Origin: Deltaproteobacteria bacterium
Lineage (GTDB): Bacteria; Myxococcota_A; Polyangia; HGW-17
Length of the DNA stretch: 42,988 bases
Assembly: GCA_016937155.1 (NCBI GenBank)
Contig: JAFGWM010000014.1
Span: 1 to 42,988, forward strand
Direction of reading: 5' to 3'
The notes beneath the pieces were generated by a model. That model did not search any database. It saw nothing but the letters and a program-made list of their open reading frames with translations, and was not told where the DNA came from. The translations under genes and the position numbers were made by a program. Position 1 is the first letter of the stretch. Every line of letters starts with the position of its first letter. This document shows, piece by piece, positions 10,301 through 18,406 of this stretch.

Positions 10301-10580
10301 TCTTGAAAAACTTGATGATGAAGGACCATTCGATATGGTGGTGACAGATATAATAATGCCTCATATGGATGGTTTTACGCTTTTTGAAAATATCAAAAAA
10401 AATGATCGCTATAAGGACATTCCTGTAATGGCAGTAACCAGTATGGATGATGATAAGAGTAAAGAAAAAGGGGAAAAAATGGGATTTGACGCATTCGAAA
10501 TGAAGCTGGACAAAGAAAAACTCCTAAGCACTGTTTATCATCTTCTAGCCAGAAAGGGCGGATACAATGGCCAGTATTGA
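7368..10580 (+). CDS. cheA: Hybrid chemotaxis histidine kinase CheA with two CheW domains and a receiver
   Basis: The 1070-residue product has GGAG six bases upstream of the ATG. Domains in order: HPt P1 (1-110, phosphoacceptor His49 in FRAVHSVKGAAGFFG); a spacer with a possible response-regulator-docking region (about 165-270); dimerisation helices (350-410); HATPase (430-590, with HIIRNSMDHGIEDPDYR, VEDNGRGID and GRGVGMDVV boxes); a CheW-like domain with an internal insertion (594-767); a second CheW-like domain (790-920); and a receiver (940-1065) with phosphoacceptor Asp994 in VVTDIIMPHMDG. It is much longer than the E. coli enzyme (about 650 residues). The receiver may act as a phosphate sink or autoregulator. 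The last 14 bases overlap cheW, so translation is coupled. Confidence 0.97.
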   Translation: MIDDNDLELLQEFVVESSEHLSSVENELAALYGLDGDLEIVNRIFRAVHSVKGAAGFFGLTKINRLSHTMESLLMKIRDGERNYDNLTLDILVKCNDRLVRMLEKIETSEEENIDNPVAMLQAILDNNYTTNETLPAFLARLGFSDADQVEKSPSPSEEKLEKLHEEFTDAYETASASENEISVYIPREADLNEINRFGHFLYKLTVPFSVFENTINMEEIIGEWKKLGKIYELEINPKKTPEGNKTPEEKVLLTGFLSTVLKPDIISDGLEIPEDCVEMIDTGKKTPLAPLKDSSPVIKVQNTKPTSVRPGMVSSRAGGGLTQIIDSAMNEVETPAKIKSEQKRTVSEETVRVKTSLLDSLMQMAGELVLARNRLMRIMKNNDEQFEGLGTVLHQVDSVTSGIQSQIMKTRLQPIGNLFKKFPRVIRELELKLSKEVDLIIKGKEVELDKTIIENLSDILTHIIRNSMDHGIEDPDYRETAGKPRKGTIILSAYYEGGMVNIDVEDNGRGIDKNKIAEKALLKGLITRDELEITSDREILNLLFAPGFSTAEKVSDVSGRGVGMDVVRTNIEKLGGNVEINSEFGSGTMINLKLPLTLAIIPSLIFEVSGFTFAIHQVALEEALRIKSGDLKVKIEKINHNLVLRHRDSLLPLVNLSDVLKINKLFIHPDSGTPSNDRRKSIIDTRDEETSERRKDTSTYHRVLVLRAGRYRYGLIVDRILDNEEIVIKPLAKLVKTSPAFSGATILGDGTIAIILDALGIIQQSRIKFHEIEQLEIKDETESENELGEMQSLFFFDNGSKEKFAVPLNLVKRIEKVDSSMLKIVGDKEYIATSGNKFLPILRLENLLDVGHGENTDESFYIIHPKLVKKPVCIVARNIVDINEVRIQLDRETIKMDGLVGSALINGDITLLLNIYRLFEMFDPDSFKSIQELHDGIEPSKIRILLAEDTPFFRMIEKDYLEHEGFHVISAINGVEALEKLDDEGPFDMVVTDIIMPHMDGFTLFENIKKNDRYKDIPVMAVTSMDDDKSKEKGEKMGFDAFEMKLDKEKLLSTVYHLLARKGGYNGQY

Positions 10581-11079
10581 AATAGCTACTTTCAGGATTC
10601 AGGATACTCTATGGGGTATCAATATACTTCAGGTCCGGGAAAATATCCGAAATGTAGTTCCCACCCCAGTTCCTTTGACCCCAAGATATGTTTCCGGGCT
10701 TATTAACCTGAGGGGGCAGATTGTAACAATTATAGATCTTGCATGGCATCTTGGTATGGTGAACAACGATAGTAAAACTGATGATGATGGGACACCGAGA
10801 TTCTGTATAATTCTTAAAAACGATTTTGAAATTATGAAATCTGCTGTCATCAGTTCAAAGGAGTATGGCGTTGTCAACATCGGAAAAGATAGCATGGGTA
10901 TCCTGGTTGATAAACTTGAAGATGTTATTCCTGTTGAAACCGAAGATATCATAGACTCTCCGGCTCAATCGGAGAAAGTGAATGAGAGACTGATTAACGG
11001 TGTCGTAAAACTGAAAGATGAACTGCTTTTGTTACTTGATCTTACTGAACTTATGGAAAGTTTCACTGAAAAGCAATGA
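10567..11079 (+). CDS. cheW: Chemotaxis scaffold protein CheW
   Basis: This 170-residue single CheW domain couples chemoreceptors to CheA in cytoplasmic signalling arrays. Diagnostic segments are TFRIQDTLWGINILQVRE near the start, the receptor-binding strand YVSGLINLRGQIVTIIDL (about 40-58), and the C-terminal LINGVVKLKDELLLLLDLTE. It begins inside cheA (14-bp overlap) and its TGA overlaps the cheB ATG as ATGA. Length is near the family norm, with a modest insertion after residue 65. Together with the two CheW-like domains in CheA, this system has three CheW folds. Confidence 0.95.
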   Translation: MASIEIATFRIQDTLWGINILQVRENIRNVVPTPVPLTPRYVSGLINLRGQIVTIIDLAWHLGMVNNDSKTDDDGTPRFCIILKNDFEIMKSAVISSKEYGVVNIGKDSMGILVDKLEDVIPVETEDIIDSPAQSEKVNERLINGVVKLKDELLLLLDLTELMESFTEKQ

Positions 11080-12179
11080 TACAGCTAAAAGTAGCCCTCT
11101 TTATAAGGAATCGTAATCTAAGATCACAAATTGCAATGATCCTTGAGGGTATCAGTCCATTCGATGATGTTTTTCCTGTACAAACCATTGATGGGATTTT
11201 TAGGAACGTTTCTGAAAACCATCATCTGCTTGTGATCACAGATCTCAAAATGGAATATGATTCAATGGCAGATATGGTTAAGAAAATCAGACGGACGGTA
11301 CCGTCTTCAGAGATAATTATTCTTACCGCTGTCAGTAATGAGTTTCAGACTTTTCTTGAAAGCGCTCTTTCAGCTGGAATTCTTGATGTATCTCAACTTT
11401 CAGAAACAATGGATATCAGCACTCAACTCCGGCGTATTCTAAGACCATTAATTTCTCTCGTAAAAATCAGATTCGGAACTGTTCCTGAAAAGGCAGCTTT
11501 GTTAAGGGAAAACTACAAAAGAAACAGAACCGGTTCCTTTGATAGAAAAACTGTTCCTCTGAGAATTGTTGATCAAAGTCTGCTACCCTCAAAGTCTGAA
11601 TATGCAGTTGTTGCAATAGGTGTATCAACAGGAGGTCCAGGAGCTCTGGGTGTTGTGATCCCTGCCCTGCCTAAAAATATTGGCGTGCCGGTTATTATTG
11701 TACAACATATGCCCTCCGGGTTTACAAATCAGATGGCTATTAATCTTGATGCAAAGAGTAAACTTACTGTCAGGGAGGCAAAAAATGGTGAAGAAGCTGT
11801 GCCTGACACTGTATATATCGCTCCAGGGGGTATTCATCTTAAGGCACTGTTTATAGGAAACAGGATGATTCTCAGAACACAGATGTCTGCTCCAGTGAAC
11901 TCATGCAGACCTTCAGTGGATGTTTTATTAAATTCTCTGGAAAAAATGCCGAATGGTAAAGCTATTGTGGTGATCATGACGGGTATGGGAGAAGATGGTG
12001 CAAAGGGAGCCTCAAAACTGCGCTCCATGGATCTGGCCTGGAATATTGCACAGGATGAGGAAAGCTCTGTAGTATTCGGAATGCCTGGTGCACTGGTTAA
12101 ATCTAATGCCGCTGATGAAGTGGTAAGTCTTGATAATCTGGCTGTTGCGATTAAAAAAAGGCTCGGAATAACGAAATGA
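11076..12179 (+). CDS. cheB: Chemotaxis methylesterase CheB with a degenerate receiver
   Basis: The 367-residue product has a receiver-like N-terminus (1-120) and a C-terminal CheB methylesterase (about 175-367) that removes methyl groups from receptor glutamates (and deamidates glutamines). The catalytic triad is intact: Ser184 in AIGVSTGGPG, His211 in VQHMPSGF and Asp307 in MTGMGEDGAKG. The receiver keeps an Asp in ITDLKMEYD. It lacks the acidic pair at the end of strand 1 (VALFIRNRN instead of an xDD motif) and has no Lys-Pro at the strand-5 end (AGILDVSQL). Phosphorylation control is therefore probably lost or altered. The linker 130-172 is basic. It overlaps cheW and cheR by 4 bp each (ATGA). 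Confidence 0.93.
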   Translation: MIQLKVALFIRNRNLRSQIAMILEGISPFDDVFPVQTIDGIFRNVSENHHLLVITDLKMEYDSMADMVKKIRRTVPSSEIIILTAVSNEFQTFLESALSAGILDVSQLSETMDISTQLRRILRPLISLVKIRFGTVPEKAALLRENYKRNRTGSFDRKTVPLRIVDQSLLPSKSEYAVVAIGVSTGGPGALGVVIPALPKNIGVPVIIVQHMPSGFTNQMAINLDAKSKLTVREAKNGEEAVPDTVYIAPGGIHLKALFIGNRMILRTQMSAPVNSCRPSVDVLLNSLEKMPNGKAIVVIMTGMGEDGAKGASKLRSMDLAWNIAQDEESSVVFGMPGALVKSNAADEVVSLDNLAVAIKKRLGITK

Positions 12180-13027
12180 CTATAATTTCTGTTTCAGTTA
12201 ATGAGTTTAAGGAATTACAATACTTCATTGAAAAGCAGTGTGGTATTCAGGTGGGTGATAACAAAAAGTATCTCATCGAAACACGATTGTCCCGAATACT
12301 TTTCGATCTGAGGATGACATCATTCACAGAATTGATAAACAAACTGAAAATTGCCCCTCCAAAGGATCTTGTTGTCAAAATAGTGGATGCAATGACAACA
12401 AATGAAACTCTATGGTTCCGGGACTCCCATCCATGGCAGATTTTCAGAGATATAATCATTCCTCAACTGGTTTCAAACGCCAACGGTCGTAAAATAAGGA
12501 TATGGAGTGCAGCCTGTTCAACAGGTCAGGAACCATACACCATTTCAATGCTGATAAAAGACCTCCATCGAAAAGGTATTTTAAAGTCAACTCCTGATAA
12601 ATTTGAAATAACAGCCACTGACATAAGTCCAAGTGCGCTTTTTCTGGCCATGAGCGGCAGATACGATAATATATCCATGAAACGAGGTTTCACCGATGAG
12701 TGGGTTGAATTTAAAACCCGCTATTTTTCAGATAAAGGAAGATTTACTGAAATAAATCCTGAAATTAAAAAAATTATTAAATTTAAACGATTCAATCTTC
12801 AGGATTCCTTCATTGAGTTGGGTAACTTTGACATGGTCTTTTTGAGAAATGTGGCAATATATTTCTCAAAAGAATTTAAGAAAGAACTGTTTGGAAAAAT
12901 ACATAAAACCCTTAATAGTGGAGGGTTGATGATGCTGGGTTCCAGCGAAACACTCCCTATGGATATCAAGGGATTCAAGCCGAAAATGCATAATCGCACT
13001 ACGGTATTTACAAAGGAGGCCCCTTGA
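12176..13027 (+). CDS. cheR: Chemotaxis receptor methyltransferase CheR
   Basis: The 283-residue SAM-dependent methyltransferase adds methyl groups to receptor glutamates, opposing CheB. It has the usual N-terminal helical domain (1-80), the conserved MTTNETLWFRD segment around residue 75, SAM-binding motif I (RIWSAACSTGQEPY), the acidic motif (FEITATDISPSALFLA) and the late motif (FDMVFLRNVAIYFS) corresponding to the family's 'RNVLIYF'. Length matches the family. It overlaps cheB by ATGA, and its stop shares bases with the TTG start of the next gene. Confidence 0.95.
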   Translation: MTIISVSVNEFKELQYFIEKQCGIQVGDNKKYLIETRLSRILFDLRMTSFTELINKLKIAPPKDLVVKIVDAMTTNETLWFRDSHPWQIFRDIIIPQLVSNANGRKIRIWSAACSTGQEPYTISMLIKDLHRKGILKSTPDKFEITATDISPSALFLAMSGRYDNISMKRGFTDEWVEFKTRYFSDKGRFTEINPEIKKIIKFKRFNLQDSFIELGNFDMVFLRNVAIYFSKEFKKELFGKIHKTLNSGGLMMLGSSETLPMDIKGFKPKMHNRTTVFTKEAP

Positions 13028-13398
13028 AAGCACTTATAGTTGATGACTCCAAAGTAATGATAAGGATCATTTCAGGTACAGTAGAAATGCTTGGACTTGA
13101 TGTGGTAAAAGTGAACGACGGAAAACAGGCTCTTGATTTTCTTGAGACCGGTTATGAAGATATTTCCATTATACTGCTTGACTGGAATATGCCAGTGATG
13201 AATGGCTTTGAGACACTTGAAGCAATAAAAAAAGATGAACGTTTTTCACATATACCGGTGATGATGGTTACAACTGAAGGTGAACAGTCAAATGTGATTA
13301 AAGCACTGAAAGCCGGAGCTGAAGGTTATCTTACGAAGCCATTCAATCAACAGGATCTTGCTGTGAAGATAATGGAAACTATGGGAATGGGTATTTGA
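13024..13398 (+). CDS. cheY: Single-domain response regulator CheY
   Basis: This 124-residue stand-alone receiver has all active-site residues: Asp7/Asp8 (LIVDDSK), phosphoacceptor Asp53 (ILLDWNMPVMNG), Thr83 (VTTEGEQ) and Lys105 (YLTKPF). It is the likely phospho-output of the CheA encoded here, carrying signal to a motor or other effector. The start is TTG at 13024, overlapping the cheR stop. The choice is secured by the strong AAAGGAGG immediately upstream and by the protein alignment; no ATG is available in frame there. Which output it drives cannot be told, because no flagellar or pilus genes are in the window. Confidence 0.93.
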   Translation: MKALIVDDSKVMIRIISGTVEMLGLDVVKVNDGKQALDFLETGYEDISIILLDWNMPVMNGFETLEAIKKDERFSHIPVMMVTTEGEQSNVIKALKAGAEGYLTKPFNQQDLAVKIMETMGMGI

Positions 13399-13399
13399 A

Positions 13400-14266
13400 A
13401 TGACTCTTACTCGAAAAGATATACTACTGAAACTGGCTCGGGTGGAAAATCTTCCATCTCCCCCAAGGCTTTTAAACAATGCTTTATCATTGATTGAAAA
13501 TCCTGATTCGAGTGTAGAGGAAATTGCAAAAATCATATCTCAGGACGCCGCAATTTCAGCTAAACTGATAAGCATTTCAAATTCACCCTTTTTCAGAGGT
13601 GCTACAGAAGTCACAGAGCTGCAGACCGCGTGTGTCAGACTGGGCCTCAATGAACTGCAGAATCTTCTTCTTGCAAGTGTCCTTTCGGGAACATTCAGTG
13701 TTTCATCTGAAGAAACAATGAATAAATTCTGGCTCCACTCAATGGCCTGTGGATATACAACAGATGTTATTTTTGATATGAGTGTTTCTTCCAAAAACAG
13801 TCCGTTTAAATCAATGGCCTTCAGTTCCGGACTGCTTCACGATCTGGGTTCACTGGTGCTTATGCAGCAATGGCCGGAAGAATACAATTTGCTCATCGAG
13901 ACACTGATTCAAGGTGATACAACCATTTTTAATCTGGAAACTGAAAAATGGGGGGTAAATCACAGTGAAATAGGTGATTTACTTAGCCGAAGGTGGAAAC
14001 TTCCCGAAGTATACCGCTTTATCATGAGATATCATCACGAACCATGGGAGGCTCCTGAAGCCTATTCAGAATTGGTCAAAGCTGTTCACCTTGCTGATTT
14101 TATCTGTTCTTCACAGGGATTTGCAAGAGTCGAAAGCATGCCCATTGAATTTGACTCCACCAGTTGGGATTATTTCGGACTATCTGAAGATGATGTTCCT
14201 GAAATCCTTGATAGAGTGGAAAGAACCGGTGAAAAAAGTGAACATTTTTCATCTTTAATAAAATAA
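13400..14266 (+). CDS. HDOD domain signalling protein
   Basis: The 288-residue product contains an HDOD domain (an HD-related output domain) over most of its length: LPSPPRLLNNALSLIENPD, IISQDAAISAKLISISNSPF, GATEVTELQTACVRLGLNEL and the 'GLLHDLG' box around residue 147. HDOD proteins sit downstream of two-component and chemotaxis systems and are usually thought to be regulatory rather than catalytic. It starts one base after the cheY stop and ends 13 bases before cheX, so it is part of the operon. The ribosome site is weak, consistent with coupling. Exact role unknown. Confidence 0.85.
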   Translation: MTLTRKDILLKLARVENLPSPPRLLNNALSLIENPDSSVEEIAKIISQDAAISAKLISISNSPFFRGATEVTELQTACVRLGLNELQNLLLASVLSGTFSVSSEETMNKFWLHSMACGYTTDVIFDMSVSSKNSPFKSMAFSSGLLHDLGSLVLMQQWPEEYNLLIETLIQGDTTIFNLETEKWGVNHSEIGDLLSRRWKLPEVYRFIMRYHHEPWEAPEAYSELVKAVHLADFICSSQGFARVESMPIEFDSTSWDYFGLSEDDVPEILDRVERTGEKSEHFSSLIK

Positions 14267-14279
14267 CGGAGTAGTTGAA

Positions 14280-14747
14280 ATGCTGGAAAGTTTTAAATCA
14301 AGCACTACAAATGGCACACTGGACATGCTTTCTATGATGATGGGGGTTGAGGGTGAACTTATTGAACAAACTTCAAAAGATGTTCCTGTTTTTGTTTCCG
14401 GAATCGTTAGTTTCAGAAGCGAAACACATAGCGGTCTGGTTAGCCTCAGATTCTCAAGAGAAACTGCGGCTACTCTGGTAGGACTTATGCTTGGCATGGA
14501 ACCAGACGAGGTGGATGACGAAACAATGTTTGATGGCGTAGGTGAAATGACTAACATTGTATCAGGTCAGTTGAAAGTGGACGTCAGTTCTCTGTTTGAT
14601 GGTTTTGACATAAGTATTCCGTCGATAATCAATGGACTGGGACATAAAATAAACGTATTTCACGGCTCTGAAAATCATGAAAGCTTAATAAATACAGAAT
14701 ACGGGATTATCAGAGTCAGAATTGAATTGTGTAAAGATCAAAAGTAA
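14280..14747 (+). CDS. cheX: CheX-type phosphatase of CheY~P
   Basis: The 155-residue product belongs to the CheC/CheX family, which dephosphorylates CheY~P to end the signal. The diagnostic E-x-x-N active-site helix is present as VGEMTNIVSGQLK (about residues 92-104). It follows a strand-rich region (VSGIVSFRSETHSGLVSLRF) and the LVGLMLGMEPDEVDDE segment typical of the family. A single motif copy and the length favour CheX over CheC. GGAG lies eight bases before the ATG. It is the last gene of the che operon, followed by about 90 AT-rich bases and a hairpin. Confidence 0.85.
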   Translation: MLESFKSSTTNGTLDMLSMMMGVEGELIEQTSKDVPVFVSGIVSFRSETHSGLVSLRFSRETAATLVGLMLGMEPDEVDDETMFDGVGEMTNIVSGQLKVDVSSLFDGFDISIPSIINGLGHKINVFHGSENHESLINTEYGIIRVRIELCKDQK

Positions 14748-14834
14748 GTATGTATTTTTTTGTTCTTCACTATTTCTGTATACATATGAAAACTCTTGCT
14801 CTTGTTTCAATCGCCAACTAATGCTATTAATGGC

Positions 14835-14862
14835 CTCCGGTGAAACCGCCGGAGAGCTTTTG
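14835..14862 (+). terminator. Possible intrinsic terminator/attenuator between cheX and hflX
   Basis: CTCCGG (14835-14840) pairs with CCGGAG (14849-14854) around an 8-base loop, followed by AGCTTTTGT. The stem is GC-rich but the T run has only four Ts, so termination may be partial. It lies between the che operon and hflX and could separate the two units. Confidence 0.45.
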
Positions 14863-14900
14863 TATTGTTAAAATACCCTAAAAAAACTTCTGAGGATTTG

Positions 14901-16526
14901 ATGAGTGATATTTTTGGAAATATTTCCGGGCTTAAACCCAGTCAGATTAAAGCATTATCCAATTTAAAAAAAAGAAGACTGCCACCCAACGATTTAATAA
15001 CTACAGCTATTGCTTCATCGTTGTGCATTTTGTCTGAAGAAATAGGACGGGAAATTGGTGTTCTTTGTGATCGCAAAGGCCATATCCTTAAGATAATCGT
15101 AGGATCCAACCTTACCCTCGATATTCCGGAGCTGGCATGGAAAGAACGAGGGCGCCTTTCAGGTATAAGACTTATACACTCTCATCCCAACCCGGATGCC
15201 CTTAGACCTGATGATATAACCAATCTCCTTATCAATAGACTTGACTGTGTTACTGTAGTTTTCCGAAACAGGTATTCCGGAAATATTATGCTGCAGTATG
15301 CATTCATGGATACTTATGAAAAAGCTTGGAAAAGCGATATAACTCAATATTCTGATGTAAAATTAAATCTCAGAGAACTTATTTTTGATCTTGAAGAAAA
15401 ATTGGGGAGCACTGAAAAAGTCAGGAAAGTCTATAAATCCAATCAGGCTGTGTGTGTGGTCTGTGCTGACAGCAGAGATCGTGCTGAACGTCGAAGCGAA
15501 GAACTTTCTGAACTTGCAGCCACTGCAGGTGTTGAAGTGGAAGATGTTATTATTCAAATCAGAAAGCGAAATGATCCTTCATTTCTCGTTGGCAGCGGGA
15601 AATTAAAGGAAATTCTCACCCAGGCAAGACGGCTTGATGTTGATATGCTCATTTTCGATCCTGAATTAACACCGGTTCAGGCAAAAAATATAAGTGATGC
15701 AACTGAGCTTAAAATTCTTGATAGAACCCTTCTCATCCTTGATATATTTGCCGTCAGGGCAGCCAGTCGTGAAGGAAAAATTCAGGTGGAACTGGCTCAA
15801 CTGAAATACTCACTACCCAGACTTGTGGGAAAAAATAATATGCTGAGCAGGCTTATGGGGGGCGGAATCGGAGGACGAGGCCCGGGGGAAACAAAACTGG
15901 AAATTGACAGAAGAAGAGCTCAGGAACGAATTCTTTATCTTGAAAAACAGATTAAACAGATCAGTGCTCAAAGAGCTTTAAGACGCGGAAAACGAAACTC
16001 ATCAAATATTCCGGTTGTCGCAATTGTAGGCTACACAAATGCCGGAAAATCAACTCTTTTAAAAAGTATAACCAAGGCCGATGTCCTATGTGAAGATAAA
16101 CTGTTTGCCACACTTGATCCAAGGACCAGAAGGGTAAGATTTCCTGAAAATCTTGAACTTATTCTTACAGATACCGTTGGATTTATAGAAGACCTTCCTG
16201 AGGATCTTCAGAAGGCGTTTAAAGCAACTTTAGAGGAACTGGAGAATTCTGACCTGCTGATTCATCTCATTGATATTTCGGATCCCAGACATATTTTCCA
16301 TATGGGGGAGGTTGAAAAAATTCTCAAGGAAATGGGTCTTTCAGATAAGCCTTTTGTCAATGTATTTAATAAAATTGATAAAACAGATATCTATCCTGAA
16401 AACAACACGGGAAATTTCTTTATCAGCGCTCTTGATAAAAGAACTATGGAGCCACTGATCAGTTTTGTGGCAGATTTTTTCCTTGTTCCTTCAGTAATTC
16501 CTGAATATTCAGAATCAGTTGAATAA
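14901..16526 (+). CDS. hflX: Ribosome-associated GTPase HflX, long form
   Basis: The start is placed at the ATG at 14901 with GAGG just upstream; a TTG at 14865 in frame is less likely. The product has 541 residues. HflX binds 50S subunits and rescues or splits stalled ribosomes. G motifs: G1 AIVGYTNAGKSTLLKS (about 370), G3 DTVGFIEDLP, G4 NVFNKIDK, G5 SALDK. The glycine-rich GGGIGGRGPGETKLEIDRRR linker is diagnostic of HflX. An N-terminal extension of about 160 residues precedes the usual HflX N-domain and contains GIRLIHSHPNPDALRPDD, resembling a JAB-like metal-site motif. The extension also occurs in related deltaproteobacterial HflX proteins. It is followed 19 bases later by the channel gene. 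Confidence 0.93.
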   Translation: MSDIFGNISGLKPSQIKALSNLKKRRLPPNDLITTAIASSLCILSEEIGREIGVLCDRKGHILKIIVGSNLTLDIPELAWKERGRLSGIRLIHSHPNPDALRPDDITNLLINRLDCVTVVFRNRYSGNIMLQYAFMDTYEKAWKSDITQYSDVKLNLRELIFDLEEKLGSTEKVRKVYKSNQAVCVVCADSRDRAERRSEELSELAATAGVEVEDVIIQIRKRNDPSFLVGSGKLKEILTQARRLDVDMLIFDPELTPVQAKNISDATELKILDRTLLILDIFAVRAASREGKIQVELAQLKYSLPRLVGKNNMLSRLMGGGIGGRGPGETKLEIDRRRAQERILYLEKQIKQISAQRALRRGKRNSSNIPVVAIVGYTNAGKSTLLKSITKADVLCEDKLFATLDPRTRRVRFPENLELILTDTVGFIEDLPEDLQKAFKATLEELENSDLLIHLIDISDPRHIFHMGEVEKILKEMGLSDKPFVNVFNKIDKTDIYPENNTGNFFISALDKRTMEPLISFVADFFLVPSVIPEYSESVE

Positions 16527-16545
16527 CTGTTATCGGTGTATAAAC

Positions 16546-17697
16546 ATGTCTATTTCAACAAGTATTTATAATTCTTTATTGTTAGGTAATTCATTGAAAA
16601 ACTGGGGATATACTACTGGCAGCATTCTGGCAATTTCTCTTGCATCGATTTTTGTTTACTGGTTATTTAAAAATATCTTAAAAAAAGCCACCCACCATAC
16701 ATCAACTCATCTTGATGATCATCTGGTGGAAGCTGCTCAGTATCCTGTACTTGTGTATATAAACACCTATGGTGTATGGACCGTACTACATAAATTTCTT
16801 TCTTTCAGTTCTGGTGTCGAAGATTCTCTTCAGACAGTATTACACACAGTTATTGTATTCAATACCGCCTGGCTACTGGTGCGAATTCTGGATAAAATTC
16901 TTGAATATTACCTGATTCCTTTAGCTGAAAAAACAGAATCAGATCTTGACGATATTCTTTTACCTCTGCTTAAGGGAAGCCAGAAATGGATAATTTTTAC
17001 TGTGGCCGCCGTTATTGGAATTTCTAGAGCCGGGTATAATGTCAGCGCCATATTAACAAGTTTTGGTATTGGAGGACTTGCTGTTGCACTGGCAGCCAAA
17101 GACACAATAGCTAATATTTTTGGTGGGATAATTGTACTGACATCAAGACCTTTTAAGGCTGGAGAACGAATCAAATTTCAGAGTTACTGGGCTGAAGTTC
17201 TGGAAATCAGTTTAAGAACTACAAAACTTCAACATCCTGATTTTGGATACATTATAAGCGTACCCAACAGCTATTTTCTCACTAATCCTGTTATTAATAT
17301 TCAAAAAAGTGCAGGTTACCTGTTTTTTCTGGATCTTCGACTGTCAATCACAACAGAACCATCCATGTTGAAAAAAGCCATGGAGATAATGGCAGATGTT
17401 GTTGCACAGAATCCCAGAGTTGTATTAAAGGACGTCAGGTTCATTGATTTTCTACAGAGTGCTTTTACCCTGAGAGCTTATTTTCATGTGGAACAGTTTT
17501 CCCAGAGACATATAGCAAGAACAGAAATAAGACTTGAAATCCAAAGACTTTTCCATGCAAATGACATACATTTTGCTGAAATTCCAATTGTTGATGTAAA
17601 TACCACTTCCTCTGAAAACATTATTACAGATGGATTTAATATTGAGGAATTTCTGGATAACAAAAAAAGGAGCCAGACCTTACCAGGTGGACACTGA
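16546..17697 (+). CDS. MscS-family mechanosensitive channel
   Basis: The start is placed at the ATG at 16546; an in-frame TTG at 16519 would overlap hflX and has no ribosome site. The 383-residue inner-membrane protein has N-terminal hydrophobic segments (about 17-42, 65-85, 100-122 and 140-165). The MscS pore helix and beta domain follow: SAILTSFGIGGLAVALAAKD, TIANIFGGIIVLTSRPFKAG. A cytoplasmic C-domain of the expected size runs from about 230 to 350. MscS channels open under membrane tension and release solutes during hypo-osmotic shock. It lies close behind hflX and could be cotranscribed with it. Confidence 0.9.
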   Translation: MSISTSIYNSLLLGNSLKNWGYTTGSILAISLASIFVYWLFKNILKKATHHTSTHLDDHLVEAAQYPVLVYINTYGVWTVLHKFLSFSSGVEDSLQTVLHTVIVFNTAWLLVRILDKILEYYLIPLAEKTESDLDDILLPLLKGSQKWIIFTVAAVIGISRAGYNVSAILTSFGIGGLAVALAAKDTIANIFGGIIVLTSRPFKAGERIKFQSYWAEVLEISLRTTKLQHPDFGYIISVPNSYFLTNPVINIQKSAGYLFFLDLRLSITTEPSMLKKAMEIMADVVAQNPRVVLKDVRFIDFLQSAFTLRAYFHVEQFSQRHIARTEIRLEIQRLFHANDIHFAEIPIVDVNTTSSENIITDGFNIEEFLDNKKRSQTLPGGH

Positions 17698-17826
17698 ACA
17701 TAAGCTTTCTGGATTATAAGCTCCATATACTATGACTCATGTTTCATATCTGTTGACAATAGATTATATTTTGATACCAATTGAAAAATTGACGAGGAAC
17801 AATTACTAAGGAAAGGACCACTGATA

Positions 17827-18312
17827 ATGAAAAAGATTTTACCTTTAATCGTCGCATTGAGTCTGCTCTCCCTCACTGGGTGTGATAAGCAAAAGAAGAC
17901 AAAAGAATTCAATAACTACATGAATAAAGCCAGAGCTGTTATGATGGAGGCCGCTAATCACATGCGTAAATCCACATCATGGTTCAACAAATTCAATCCA
18001 AAAGCAGCTGATAAATACAAAACAGGGATCAAAGCAAAGATAACTGAGATGGAAGCTCTCAAAGCAAAAATGTCTGCACTGAGCGTTCCAAACGACGAAA
18101 TAGGTGCGTTCAAGAAAATCCATGTTGAAATGGTTGAAGTAATGGTAAACATTTACAAAACTTGGGATGAAATAGTAAACACAACTGATCCCAAGAAAAT
18201 CAAAGAGGTTCAGAAAAAAGCCATGGAACTTCAGAAGAAGGTTCAGAAACTCACAAAAGACGAAGAAGATCTTCGTCAAAAATACATCAAAAAGCATGGT
18301 CTCAAAGGCTAG
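17827..18312 (+). CDS. Small predicted lipoprotein with charged helical body
   Basis: The 161-residue product has a lipoprotein signal (LLSLTGC, lipid Cys around residue 19). Its long, Lys/Glu/Met-rich helical body is probably a coiled coil (residues 25-150) and ends KKHGLKG. A good ribosome site (AAGGAAAGGA) lies upstream. No domain was recognised. A weak hairpin, GGCTA...TAGCC, overlaps the stop codon. The gene is flanked by independent units and converges on the receiver gene at 18407. It is probably periplasmic, anchored to inner or outer membrane; function unknown. Confidence 0.75.
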   Translation: MKKILPLIVALSLLSLTGCDKQKKTKEFNNYMNKARAVMMEAANHMRKSTSWFNKFNPKAADKYKTGIKAKITEMEALKAKMSALSVPNDEIGAFKKIHVEMVEVMVNIYKTWDEIVNTTDPKKIKEVQKKAMELQKKVQKLTKDEEDLRQKYIKKHGLKG

Positions 18313-18406
18313 TTTTCATAGCCCCTTGTATAATTTACTCTTCCATTCCCATCCTCATTTGCCAGTATAACAGATATTTTTTATTGCCGTTTTAAACCGG
18401 GGAGTC

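Noticed and set aside
17752-17780. TTGACA upstream of the small lipoprotein gene at 17827
   Set aside because: No acceptable -10 box at 15-18 bases.
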